A DNA stretch of 64,000 nucleotides from Inquilinus sp052113205. Lineage in GTDB: Bacteria; Pseudomonadota; Alphaproteobacteria; DSM-16000; Inquilinaceae. Under the pieces are notes generated by a model. It saw only the letters and a program-made list of their open reading frames with translations. It had not been told where the DNA came from and ran no database searches. Positions 40,367 to 49,600 of this stretch are shown in pieces (positions within the stretch are counted from its first letter, which is position 1; each line of letters begins with the position of its first letter). The stretch spans positions 68,161 to 132,160 of the forward strand of contig NZ_JBFRCU010000010.1 in NCBI RefSeq assembly GCF_052113205.1, in the 5' to 3' direction. The position numbers and the translations under genes are program-made.

Positions 40367-40456
40367 TGTCATTGCCGGGCTTGACCCGGCAATCCAAGAG
40401 CCACCGAGAGCCGCTCTGAAAGCCCCTGGATCCTCGGGTCAAGCCCGAGGATGACA
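40367..40456. repeat. 90-bp dispersed palindromic element, type C
   Basis: It starts TGTCATTGCCGGGCTTGACC, identical to the first 20 bases of the copy at 33511, and ends CGGGTCAAGCCCGAGGATGACA. The middle is more diverged than the ends. Confidence 0.9.
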
Positions 40457-40512
40457 ATAAAGTAGAATATCACCCAAGATAACACGGTGTAGTTGCGATT
40501 TCCCTCAGCCGG

Positions 40513-40541
40513 ACACCCGTGGGTCAACCCCGGGCATGACA
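40513..40541. repeat. Half copy of the type C palindromic element
   Basis: The stretch around CGTGGGTCAACCCCGGGCATGACA matches only the right arm of the type C elements at 33511 and 40367. It lies 16 bp from the end of nudC. Confidence 0.6.
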
Positions 40542-40557
40542 GATGGAAGGTGCAGGG

Positions 40558-41472
40558 CTATCCCTCCGCCAGCCAGTCCTCCAGCAGCCGCCGGGCGATG
40601 CTGTCGCGGCGGGGCAGGCGGAACGATTCGTCGTCGACATGACGGCGCAGCCAGTCGCGCTCGAACCAGGCAGCCGATTCCAGCTCGTCCTCGTCGACCT
40701 GGAGATCGGTGGTGACGGCGCGGCCGGTGAAGCCGACCATCAGCGACTGCGGGAACGGCCAGGGCTGGCTCGAGTGGTAGCGGACGTCGTCGACGACGAT
40801 GCCGGCCTCCTCCAGCACCTCGCGCTTGACCGTGTCCTCCAGGCTCTCGCCCGGCTCGAGGAACCCGGCCAGCACCGAATGCATGCCCGGCGGCCAGGCC
40901 TTCTGGCGGCCCAGCAGCACCCGGTCGCCATCATGGATCAGCATGATCACCGCCGGGTCGGTGCGCGGGAAATGCTGGGTGCGGCAGTCCGGATTGGTGC
41001 AGTCGCGGNGGTGGCCGGCGTCGCTGCTGGCCGTCGCATGGCCGCAGACGCCGCAGAAGCGGTGGCGCGAATGCCACCACATCATGCCGCGGGCATAGGC
41101 CAGCAGGGCGCCCTCGTCATGCGGCAACAGCGGCCCGACCGCGCGCAGGTCCAGGAAGCTGCCCAGGCCGGCCAGCATCGGGTCGGCGGCCGGGTCGGCC
41201 AGGCCGCTGACATCGACGGCGAGATAGGTGACGTCGCCGTTGATGCCGAGCATCACGACCTCAGCCGCGGCCTCGCGCCACCAGGCCTCGGTGGCCGGCA
41301 GGGCGGCGGCATGCGGCGCCTCCGGCGGTCCGGCGATCAGGTTGCGGCCCTGCCAGACCGGCAGGATCCGGGTGTGCTCGCTGACGGTGACGCGGGCGAT
41401 CCACTCGGCATCGCGGCGGAAGCGGCCGGCGCGGTCGAGCGACGGATGGACGTAGAAGTTCGGGCGCAGCAT
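40558..41472 (-). CDS. nudC: NAD(+) diphosphatase / NAD-capped RNA decapping enzyme NudC
   Basis: NudC hydrolyses NAD(H) to NMN(H) and AMP and removes NAD caps from RNA. The 304-residue product has an N-terminal domain, a zinc ribbon (CGVCG ... CTNPDC), and the Nudix domain with the box G-x5-E-x7-R-E-x2-E-E-x-G (GFLEPGESLEDTVKREVLEE, continuing AG) at roughly residues 185-210. The diagnostic SQPWPFPQSLM motif of the NADH-pyrophosphatase branch follows. N at 41009 falls between the two halves of the zinc ribbon. Confidence 0.95.
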   Translation of the reverse strand: MLRPNFYVHPSLDRAGRFRRDAEWIARVTVSEHTRILPVWQGRNLIAGPPEAPHAAALPATEAWWREAAAEVVMLGINGDVTYLAVDVSGLADPAADPMLAGLGSFLDLRAVGPLLPHDEGALLAYARGMMWWHSRHRFCGVCGHATASSDAGHXRDCTNPDCRTQHFPRTDPAVIMLIHDGDRVLLGRQKAWPPGMHSVLAGFLEPGESLEDTVKREVLEEAGIVVDDVRYHSSQPWPFPQSLMVGFTGRAVTTDLQVDEDELESAAWFERDWLRRHVDDESFRLPRRDSIARRLLEDWLAEG

Positions 41473-41614
41473 GGCGGGACACTGCCACGACCCCGATCCT
41501 CACGCCAGGGCCTGGAAAAGCAACTGTGCCATCCGGGAAGGACAGGTTAGATTGCATAAAATTGAAGGCCGACAGGACAACGGCCGGGTTCGACGACACG
41601 AAGGGGGTCACGTC

Positions 41615-42598
41615 ATGAAGCTCTGCCGCCGGATCGGCCTCGGCATGCTTGCCGCCACGGCCATTGCCTTTGCCCTGCCGACCGCTGCCCAGGATTATCC
41701 GAACCGCGTCATCACCATGGTCGTGCCCTTCGCCGCCGGCGGGCCGACCGACACGGTGGCGCGGCTGATCGCCGAGCCGATGAGTAAGACGCTCGGCCAG
41801 CAGGTGATCGTCGAGAATGTCGGCGGCGCCGGCGGCACCATCGGCGCGTCCCGCGTCGCCAAGGCCGACCCCGACGGCTACACTATCCTGCTGCACCATA
41901 TCGGCCAGGCCACCAGCGCCACGCTGTACCGCAACCTCGACTACAAGCCGGGCGACGCCTTCGCCGGCATCGGCCTGGTCACCGACGTGCCGATGACCTT
42001 CGTCGCCCGCGGCGACTTCGAAGCCAAGTCGATGCAGGAGCTGGTGGAATACGCCAAGGCCAACAAGGACAAGGTGACGATCGCCAATGCCGGCGTCGGC
42101 TCGGCTTCGCATCTCTGCGGCATGCTGTTCATGAATGCGATCGGCACGCAGCTGACGACCGTCGCCTACAAGGGCACCGGCCCGGCGATGAACGACCTGC
42201 TGGGCGGCGTGTTCGACTTCATGTGCGACCAGACCACCAACACCACCAGCCAGATCAAGGGCGGCAAGATCAAGGTCTACGCCGTCACCACCGAGAAGCG
42301 CGTGCCGTCGCTGCCCGATGTGCCGACCACCACCGAGGCCGGGCTGCCCGACTTCAGGATCGGCATCTGGCACGGGCTCTACGCGCCCAAGGGCACGCCG
42401 CAGCCGGTGGTCGACAAGCTCGAGGCCGCGCTGCAGGCCGCGCTGAAGGATCCGAACGTGGTCACCCGCTTCGCCGATCTCGGCACCGAGCCGGTGCCGC
42501 TCGACCAGGCCACCCCGGCGGCGCTTGATGCCTATCTCAAGGCCGAGATCGCCAAATGGGCGCCGGTGATCACGGCGGCCGGCGTCTACGCCGACTGA
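41615..42598 (+). CDS. tctC: Tripartite tricarboxylate transporter substrate-binding protein
   Basis: A 327-residue periplasmic binding protein of the Bug/TctC family. The signal peptide is MKLCRRIGLGMLAATAIAFA with a likely cut after PTAAQ. Family blocks are YPNRVITMVVPFAAGGPTD, VIVENVGGAGGTIGASRVAK, ADPDGYTILL, YKGTGPAMNDLLGG and IWHGLYAPKGTPQPVVDKLE. It is followed directly by tctB and tctA, so the full importer is present. The likely substrates are carboxylates; a more exact one cannot be given. Confidence 0.94.
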   Translation: MKLCRRIGLGMLAATAIAFALPTAAQDYPNRVITMVVPFAAGGPTDTVARLIAEPMSKTLGQQVIVENVGGAGGTIGASRVAKADPDGYTILLHHIGQATSATLYRNLDYKPGDAFAGIGLVTDVPMTFVARGDFEAKSMQELVEYAKANKDKVTIANAGVGSASHLCGMLFMNAIGTQLTTVAYKGTGPAMNDLLGGVFDFMCDQTTNTTSQIKGGKIKVYAVTTEKRVPSLPDVPTTTEAGLPDFRIGIWHGLYAPKGTPQPVVDKLEAALQAALKDPNVVTRFADLGTEPVPLDQATPAALDAYLKAEIAKWAPVITAAGVYAD

Positions 42599-42638
42599 GC
42601 TCGCGTCTCCCGTTCCAACCCCGGACTCAGGAGTCGCG

Positions 42639-43100
42639 ATGCGCCTCTCCATCCGTCATCCCAAGGACTTCTGGTCCGGGCTGATCTTCCTGGCCCTGGC
42701 GATCGGCTTCGGCTGGATGGCCCAGGGCTACTCCATGGGCCGCGCCATCAAGATGGGGCCGGGCTATTTCCCGACCGTGCTGGCCGGGATCCTGGCCCTG
42801 ATCGGGCTGATCACCCTGGTGCGCTCCTTCGTGCTGGAGGGGGAGGGCGTCGGGCAATTGGCCTGGCGCGGTGGTGCGATCGTGCTGGCAGCGATGCTGC
42901 TGTTCGGGCTGCTGCTGCGCGGCGGCGGTCTGGTCGTCTCGGTGCTGGTGGTGGTCTTCGTCGGCGCCGCCGCCAGCGTCAAGTTCCGGGTGCCGGTCGC
43001 GGCGGCGGCGGCGGTGGTCATGGCCGCCTTCTGCGTCGCCGTCTTCGTCTGGGGGCTCGGCCTGCCGATCCCCCTCTTCGGCCGCTGGTTCGGGAACTGA
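42639..43100 (+). CDS. tctB: Tripartite tricarboxylate transporter small membrane subunit TctB
   Basis: The 153-residue product has the four-helix layout of the TctB/DUF1468 family: a first helix WSGLIFLALAIGFGWMAQGY, the conserved MGPGYFPTVLAGILALIG region, two further helices and a last one ending in GLGLPIPLFGRW. It lies 40 bp after tctC and 7 bp before tctA. It is the least conserved part of the carrier and is required for transport in studied members. Confidence 0.92.
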   Translation: MRLSIRHPKDFWSGLIFLALAIGFGWMAQGYSMGRAIKMGPGYFPTVLAGILALIGLITLVRSFVLEGEGVGQLAWRGGAIVLAAMLLFGLLLRGGGLVVSVLVVVFVGAAASVKFRVPVAAAAAVVMAAFCVAVFVWGLGLPIPLFGRWFGN

Positions 43101-43107
43101 GGCGACG

Positions 43108-44616
43108 ATGGACCTTCTGAACAACCTGATCCTCGGCTTCAGCGTCGCCTTCACGCTGACCAACCTCAGCTACTGCTTCGTCGGCGTGCTGCTCGGCACG
43201 CTGGTCGGGGTGCTGCCGGGCCTCGGCCCGACCGCGACCATCGCCATGCTGCTGCCGGCCACCTTCGTGCTGCCGCCGATCGCCGCCCTGATCATGCTGG
43301 CCGGCATCTATTACGGCTCGCAATATGGCGGCTCGACGACGGCGATCCTGATCAACCTGCCGGGCGAATCGGCCTCGGTGGTCACCGCCATCGACGGCTA
43401 TCAGATGGCCAAGCAGGGCCGGGCGGGCGCCGCCCTGGCCGCCGCCGGCATCGGCTCCTTCTTCGCCGGCACGGTGGCGACGTTCCTGATCGCTCTGTTC
43501 GCGCCGCCGCTGGCCGCCATCGCGCTCAAATTCGGCCCGGCCGAATACTTCTCGCTGATGATACTGGGCTTGGTCGCCTCGGTTGCCTTGGCGCATGGCT
43601 CGGTGCTGAAGGCGCTCGGCATGATCGCGCTCGGCCTGCTGCTCGGCATGGTCGGGCAGGATGTCGAGACCGGCACGCCGCGCTACACCTTCGGCATCCC
43701 AGAGCTGTCGCAGGGCATCAACTTCGTCGCCATCTCGATGGGCCTGTTCGGCATCGCCGAGATCATCCGCAACCTCGAGGCCGAGCATCTGCGCGACGTC
43801 ATGGTCAGCAAGGTCTCGGGGCTGATGCCGACGCGGCAGGAGCTGCGCCGCATGGCCCNGGCGATCCTGCGCGGCACCGCGCTGGGCTCGATCCTTGGCA
43901 TCCTGCCGGGCGGCGGGTCGATCCTGTCCTCTTTCGCCGCCTATTCGCTGGAGAAGAAGATCTCCCGCCGGCCGCAGGATTTCGGCAAGGGCGCGATCGA
44001 GGGCGTCGCCGGGCCGGAATCGGCCAACAACGCCGGCGCCCAGACCTCCTTCATCCCGATGCTGACGCTCGGCATCCCCCCGACGCCGGTCATGGCGCTG
44101 ATGGTCGGCGCCATGATCATCAAGGGCATCCAGCCGGGCCCACTGGTGATGACCGAGCAGCCCGAACTGTTCTGGGGCCTGATCGCCTCGATGTGGATCG
44201 GCAACTTCTTCCTGATCGTGCTGAACCTGCCGCTGATCGGCATCTGGGTGCGGCTCTTGAAGGTGCCGTACCACCTGCTGTTCCCGGCGATCCTGGCGTT
44301 CTGCTGCATCGGCGTCTACAGCCTCAACAACAACGTCTTCGACGTCTATCTGACCGTGGTCTTCGGCCTGGTCGGGTACATCCTGGTGAAGCTGGACTGC
44401 GAGCCGGCGCCGCTGCTGCTCGGCTTCATCCTGGGGCCGATGATGGAGGAGAACCTGCGCCGCGCCATGCTGCTGGCGCGCGGCGACGTGACGGTCTTCG
44501 TCACCCGGCCGATCAGCGCCGTGCTGCTGGTGCTGACCTTGGGGGTGCTGGTGGTGATGATCAGCCCGGCAATCCGGCGCAAGCGCGAGGAGGCGTTCCA
44601 GGAGGAGCCGGGTTAG
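43108..44616 (+). CDS. tctA: Tripartite tricarboxylate transporter large permease TctA
   Basis: The 502-residue product is the twelve-helix permease of the TTT family. Characteristic stretches are VGVLPGLGPTATIAMLLP, ITGGSYGG-like YYGSQYGGSTTAILINLPGE, VTAIDGYQMAKQGRAG, GLMPTRQEL, LGILPGGGSILSSF and GVAGPESANNAGAQTSFIPM. The C-terminal GFILGPMMEENLRRAML is also typical. It completes the tctCBA operon. One N at 43859 hides one residue. The start ATG is at 43108-43110. Confidence 0.95.
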   Translation: MDLLNNLILGFSVAFTLTNLSYCFVGVLLGTLVGVLPGLGPTATIAMLLPATFVLPPIAALIMLAGIYYGSQYGGSTTAILINLPGESASVVTAIDGYQMAKQGRAGAALAAAGIGSFFAGTVATFLIALFAPPLAAIALKFGPAEYFSLMILGLVASVALAHGSVLKALGMIALGLLLGMVGQDVETGTPRYTFGIPELSQGINFVAISMGLFGIAEIIRNLEAEHLRDVMVSKVSGLMPTRQELRRMAXAILRGTALGSILGILPGGGSILSSFAAYSLEKKISRRPQDFGKGAIEGVAGPESANNAGAQTSFIPMLTLGIPPTPVMALMVGAMIIKGIQPGPLVMTEQPELFWGLIASMWIGNFFLIVLNLPLIGIWVRLLKVPYHLLFPAILAFCCIGVYSLNNNVFDVYLTVVFGLVGYILVKLDCEPAPLLLGFILGPMMEENLRRAMLLARGDVTVFVTRPISAVLLVLTLGVLVVMISPAIRRKREEAFQEEPG

Positions 44617-44729
44617 CGGCGCCTCCGCCACAACCTTCCATACCGAGAGGAAATGTCCGGCCATTCGGCTTGGTCGGGCGCCGGATTTCCGGTTATCTGA
44701 GAGACCGTCTTCCTGCTCAGCGGTGACGC

Positions 44730-46115
44730 ATGACCTCGCCTGCCGATTTCTCCGCCGTCGATCTCGTCGCCCGCTACCGCGACCGCAGCCTGTCGCCGGT
44801 CGAGGTGGCCGAGGCGGTGCTGCAGCGGATCGAGGCCTGGGAGCCGAAGCTGCAGGCCCTGTGGGCGCTCGATGCGGCCGCTGCCCGCGCCGCCGCGGCG
44901 GATTCAGCCAGGCGCTGGGCCGACGGCCGGCCGCTGGGCCCGGTCGACGGCGTGCCGGTGACGATCAAGGAGAACATCGCGACGAAGGGCGTGCCGGTGC
45001 CGGTCGGCACCGCCGCGACGCTGCTGGTGCCGGCAGACGAGGATGCGCCGCCCGCGGCCCGGCTGCGCGAATCCGGCGCCGTGATCCTGGCGAAGACCAC
45101 CATGCCGGATTTCGGCATGCTGTCCTCCGGCCTCTCCAGCTTCCACAAGCTGGCGCGCAACCCCTGGGACCTGTCGACCAATCCGGGTGGCTCCAGCGCC
45201 GGGGCGGGGGTGGCGGCCGCCGCCGGCTACGGGCCGATCCACATCGGCACCGATATCGGCGGGTCGATCCGGCTGCCGGCCGGCTGGTGCGGCATCGTCG
45301 GACTGAAGCCCAGCCTGGGGCGAATCCCGATCGACCCGCCCTATGTCGGCCGCGTCGCCGGGCCGATGACCCGCACCGTCGCCGACACGGTCCTGGCGAT
45401 GTCGGTGCTGTCGCGGCCGGACGGGCGCGACGGCATGAGCCTGCCGCCAGCGGCGATCGACTGGTCCGACCTCACCATCGACCCGAAAGGGCTGCGCATC
45501 GGCCTGATGATGGAGATCGGCGCCGGCATGGCGCTGGACCCGGAGGTGGGGCAGGCGGTGACCGCCGCCGCCCGGCTGTTCGAGGCGGCCGGCGCCGTGG
45601 TCGAGCCGGTGCCGGCGATCCTGACCCGGGAGATGCTGGACGGGCTCGACGATTTCTGGCGGGCCCGGGCCTGGGACGATGTCGAGAAGCTGCCGGAGGA
45701 GGGCCGAGCGAAGATCCTGCCCTATATCCGCGCCTGGGCGGAATCGGGCGCGCAGCGCTCCGGCCTCGCCGTGATCCGCGGCTTCAACCAGACCATGGCG
45801 ATCCGCAAGGCCGCGGCCAGAGTGTTCAGCTCATGGGACTTCGTGCTGTCGCCGACCGCGCCGGTCGCCCGCTTCCCGGCGGAGTGGGCGTCGCCGCTGA
45901 ACGACCCGGGCAAGCCGTTCGAGCATATCGGCTACACTGTGGCCTGGAACATGTCGGAGCAGCCGGCGGTGTCGATCAACTGCGGCTATACGGCAGCGGG
46001 AGCACCGGTCGGGCTGCAGATCGTTGGCCGCCGCTTCGACGACCTCGGCGTGCTGCGCCTGGCCCAGGCCTATGAGGACCGCCGCGGCCCGCAGCGGCCC
46101 TGGCCGGTCTTGTAA
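44730..46115 (+). CDS. Amidase (amidase-signature family)
   Basis: The 461-residue product belongs to the amidase-signature (GatA-like) family, which hydrolyses amides through a Ser-cisSer-Lys triad. The catalytic lysine is in VPVTIKENIATKG (about residue 77), and the Gly/Ser block with the cis-Ser and nucleophile Ser reads NPGGSSAGAG ... IGTDIGGSIRLPAGWCG (about residues 151-178). VGLKPSLGRIP follows. It is not part of a gatCAB cluster; its position after tctCBA suggests a catabolic amidase that acts on an imported compound. The substrate is unknown. Confidence 0.9.
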   Translation: MTSPADFSAVDLVARYRDRSLSPVEVAEAVLQRIEAWEPKLQALWALDAAAARAAAADSARRWADGRPLGPVDGVPVTIKENIATKGVPVPVGTAATLLVPADEDAPPAARLRESGAVILAKTTMPDFGMLSSGLSSFHKLARNPWDLSTNPGGSSAGAGVAAAAGYGPIHIGTDIGGSIRLPAGWCGIVGLKPSLGRIPIDPPYVGRVAGPMTRTVADTVLAMSVLSRPDGRDGMSLPPAAIDWSDLTIDPKGLRIGLMMEIGAGMALDPEVGQAVTAAARLFEAAGAVVEPVPAILTREMLDGLDDFWRARAWDDVEKLPEEGRAKILPYIRAWAESGAQRSGLAVIRGFNQTMAIRKAAARVFSSWDFVLSPTAPVARFPAEWASPLNDPGKPFEHIGYTVAWNMSEQPAVSINCGYTAAGAPVGLQIVGRRFDDLGVLRLAQAYEDRRGPQRPWPVL

Positions 46116-46212
46116 GGCGCCGATTCCTGGAACATCCTGGAGCGGTCATCCGTTCCTACTGCCGGACATGCGGCCGGCGCCGCTGCCGGGCGGCCTGACG
46201 TCGAGAGGGGAC

Positions 46213-46608
46213 ATGGATCGGGCGGACCGTGAGATCGCCATGCTGGAGACCCTTGCGGCCAAGGGGCTGCCGANGGCCGCGGTCGTCGGCAAGACCATGG
46301 TCCATGGCCAGCCGGCCATCATCTTCGAGCGGTATTCCGGCAGCAGCGCCGACATCGTGCGCAACCAGTCGGTCGTCGACGACCGGCTGCTGAGCGAGAC
46401 CAGCGTGGCCAGCCTGTCGCGCATCCGGGCGGTCATGCTGGAGACGCCGATCGCCGTGGGCCGGCTCAACCTCCTGATCCGGTCGGACGGGGCGGTCGTT
46501 CTGTCGGATCCCGGCGCGGTGTGGGAAGGCCGGCCGCCGCCGCAGGATCAGGTCGCGCTGATCGACCTGCTGCTCGCGGCGGCGCAGGCCAAGGTCGGGC
46601 GGCCATAG
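46213..46608 (+). CDS. Stand-alone half of a kinase-like domain, related to the end of the next protein
   Basis: A 131-residue protein with start MDRADREIAMLETLAAKGLP behind the good ribosome-binding sequence GAGAGGGG. By direct comparison it aligns over about 115 residues with the C-terminal region of the large protein encoded 76 bp downstream: GQPAIIFERYSGSSADI against GQKAFLQDRYVANDRDL, SVASLSRIRAVML against SISSLKAIRSLLI, and RSDGAVVLSDPGAV against DKDGRFVIADPVGM. The glycine-rich loop and lysine of the N-lobe are absent, so it should not bind ATP as a normal kinase does. It may be a displaced toxin fragment, a pseudokinase regulator or an immunity-like decoy. N at 46274 hides one residue. 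Confidence 0.75.
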   Translation: MDRADREIAMLETLAAKGLPXAAVVGKTMVHGQPAIIFERYSGSSADIVRNQSVVDDRLLSETSVASLSRIRAVMLETPIAVGRLNLLIRSDGAVVLSDPGAVWEGRPPPQDQVALIDLLLAAAQAKVGRP

Positions 46609-46609
46609 T

Positions 46610-46628
46610 CACCGGCCTCGCGCCGGTG
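46610..46628 (+). terminator. GC-rich stem-loop after the small kinase-like gene
   Basis: Perfect 7-bp arms CACCGGC and GCCGGTG flank a 5-base loop two bases after the stop codon at 46606-46608. There is no clear T-run behind it, so it may attenuate rather than fully terminate transcription into the large gene. Confidence 0.35.
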
Positions 46629-46684
46629 GCCTGAGGGCCGTCTTTCGGTTCCGGCTCGTCCTTTTTTGGGGAGGGGGCGCTGTC

Positions 46685-49600
46685 ATGGTCTTGCCTGCAG
46701 AGCGTTACGGCGGCTTGCCGCCCGTGCGGCGCGCGGAGCGCCCCCAGCAGAACAGCCCGGTCCGCTTCGCGGATGTGGTCGACGCCGTCCGCAAGGAAGG
46801 CGACCCCGCATCGGGAACCCAGGGCGCCGCTGCGCAAGCTCGCCCCGAAGATCCACCGAAGCCGCCGCCGGGGCTGACGGACCCGGCCAAGACCATTGCC
46901 GATGACCGGCGCCGCAGCATCGACGACTGGGTCGGCGGCGCGGATGACAGCTTCTGGCCCTGGAAGGACGATTCCCACGACAAGGTTGCGCATGCGCTGC
47001 GCGGAAACTCCGAGCTCGGCGGGCTGACCGGGGACGAACGGCGCTATCTGGTCGACAGGGCGCTCGACAAATGGGTCCGCGAGGGCGAGACCTACTCCTC
47101 GCCGCGGGACCTGGCGCGGGACGTCCGCGGCGACGGGACCCTGGGGCCGCTGGTGGCCGAGCGCTGCGCCGTCAAGGCCGCGGCCCTAGAGGCGGAGCAG
47201 CGCCGCAAGCCGCCGTCGGACCGCAATGGGGATGCGGTCGACATCGGCGGCGCCGCCATCGTCGCGCTGCATGTCGAGCCGGGCCGTAAGACCGACGCGG
47301 CGCAGCAGGCCGCCCTGCGGCAGCTGGTCGAGAAGCTGGGGCCGTCCAAGGCGGCAGGGCTGGCGGAATCGCTGTCCTCGCCCGGTCTCGAGACCGAATA
47401 TGCGTCGGCGACGCTCGAGGCCCTCAACGCCGGGCCGTTCACCGACAGCGGCTGGGCCTTCGCCACCAGCGCCTTCTCGACCACCCAGGAGCAGCGCTAC
47501 GGCCAAGGCACGGACCTGTCGATGCCGATGGCCAAGGCCCTCGCCCGCGGGCTGTTCCCGCAGGATTCGCAGCGGCAGCAGCAGGAGGCGCAGCGGATTG
47601 GCGACCTGCTGTCGACGCCGATCGGCCGGTCGCTGCTGACGCCGCCGAACGCCGTTCTCGGCGAGGACAAGGTCGGGCCGGAGCGCCGGGCCCAGGCGCT
47701 GGCCGTGGTGCTGCAGACTCCGGAGATCACGGCCGCCCGCCTGTCGCGCGACGGCTTCGATCCCTGGGCCAGCCCGCTGATCGCCACCCCGATCGCCCAG
47801 GACAGCGCGGACCGGGCGCTCGCGGCCAGCCGGCAGACTCCCGAAGCGGCCGCCGACCGCCTCGGCGGCGGCAGCGGTGTCGGCATCCCGGAGGAGCTGC
47901 ACGGCACCCAGCTCGACAACCGGGTCGGCCAGGCGATGAACCTGCCGCCCGAAGGCGTCTCCGCCGACACGCCGCCGGACAAGCTGAAGCAGCTGACGGA
48001 CGCGGCCGCCCGGGGCGAGCATTCCTTCTATACCACCGGCGACAACGCCGAGACGGTGCGGAAGATCACCGCCACGATCCGGGATCTGGGCGGCGACACC
48101 GCCCGGGTCACGGTGCTGCCGATCCAGTATTCCAGCCGCCAGACCGGGCCGGTGCAACTGCCGCTCTTCCGGGTCGAGGGGAAGGACGGCAAGGCCTGGT
48201 TCGTCGACAATCTGGGCGCGCGGTACGACAGCTTCGGCAAATGGACCGAGAAGAACCAGCTGCCGCCCGGAAACGTCACCTATCCCAAGGGCGGCGAGCT
48301 GAAGCCGGGTCCGGACGGCAAGGTGGCGCTGGACAGCCGCAACACGCCGAAGACGCCGGACACGATCGGCGAACAGCTGCTGGAGGCCGGCGACATGTTC
48401 GCCCTGGTCGGCGGCCTGCTGGCCGGCGGGGCGATGATGATCGGCAGCGGGGGCACCGCCGCCCCGGTGGTGATGATCGCCGCCGGAGCGTGGACCGTGG
48501 GCCGCGGCGCGCAGACCCTGGCCGAGCGCGGCGACATCGGCCTGCCCAACGATCTCGGCGATCCGCAGGCGAGGGCCGCCTATTTCAACATCGCGGCCGG
48601 CGTGCTGAGCGGTCTCCCGCTCGGCCGCGCCGCCTTCCTGGCCCGGACCGGCCAGGACGTGACCATGCCCGGGGTCTGGGCCGTCGCCAACGGCACCGCG
48701 ATCGGGGCGGATACGGCGGCCGCCGGCAACACCGGATACACCCTGGTCAAGGACTGGAACGACCTCGACCCGGCCCAGCGCTTCGAGATGGGGCTGGGCA
48801 TGGCGTTCTGGACCGTCTCGGCCGGTGCCATGGCGCGGCAGGCATTCCAGCCGCGCACCGGCGCGCCAGCCGACCCGCCCGGATCGACCTCGCGGCCCGA
48901 CGGCGAAGCGACACCGTCCGACCCGTCCGCATCGGCTCCACGTCCGGAGGGAGAGGCGCCGCCGCCCACGCCGCCCGGCGACGGGGCCCGGGGCGGCCGG
49001 GTTCCATCCCGGACGCTCGACCTGCGTCCCGGGGAGGACGGCAGCTCCCCCCGAACGCAGAAGGTGCCGTTCCCCCGGGTCGACATGGACCGGATCTGGG
49101 TCGGTGGCCGCCTGCCGGCGGATGACGGCAGCATCGGGCGCGCCCGGCTCCGGTCGCTCGATGGGCTTCTCCGCGACAAGAACATCAAGTCCGTCAACGT
49201 CGCTCACCTCGCCGCCGCCGATGACGCCGGCCATGTGGTGGACGCCGCGGGCAACCGGTTCACTGTTCCGGAGCTGTTCACGAAATCGCTGCTCGAGCGG
49301 GAGTATGCGGACCATCCGATCGTCCTGAACATCGCGCAGCCGAGCGCCGAAGCGAATGCCTTCGCGCAACGCGTGGCCGACTATAGCGGCGTCGATGTCT
49401 ATGTGACCGGGTCGCGAGACCGCAATTTGTGGAACGTCTTCCATCGGAAGACCACGCCCCAGGGGCCGAGCGGCAGGATCGAGGTCGAGAACGGACGGAC
49501 ATTCTCGGTCGATGACCAGGGCCGGCGCCGGGCGATCGATCCCGAGACCAATCTCGGTAAGGTCCTCGGGACCGGGGTCGAGAAGACCGCCTTCGCCTTC

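Larger units (their letters stand above)
40002..40557. other. Gene-poor stretch: antitoxin remnant and repeats
   Basis: No intact gene is seen between pheA and nudC. The left half is a frameshifted antitoxin pseudogene on the minus strand (40017-40277). The right half holds one full 90-bp palindromic element (40367-40456) and a partial one (about 40513-40541). The cognate toxin gene is absent. Confidence 0.6.
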
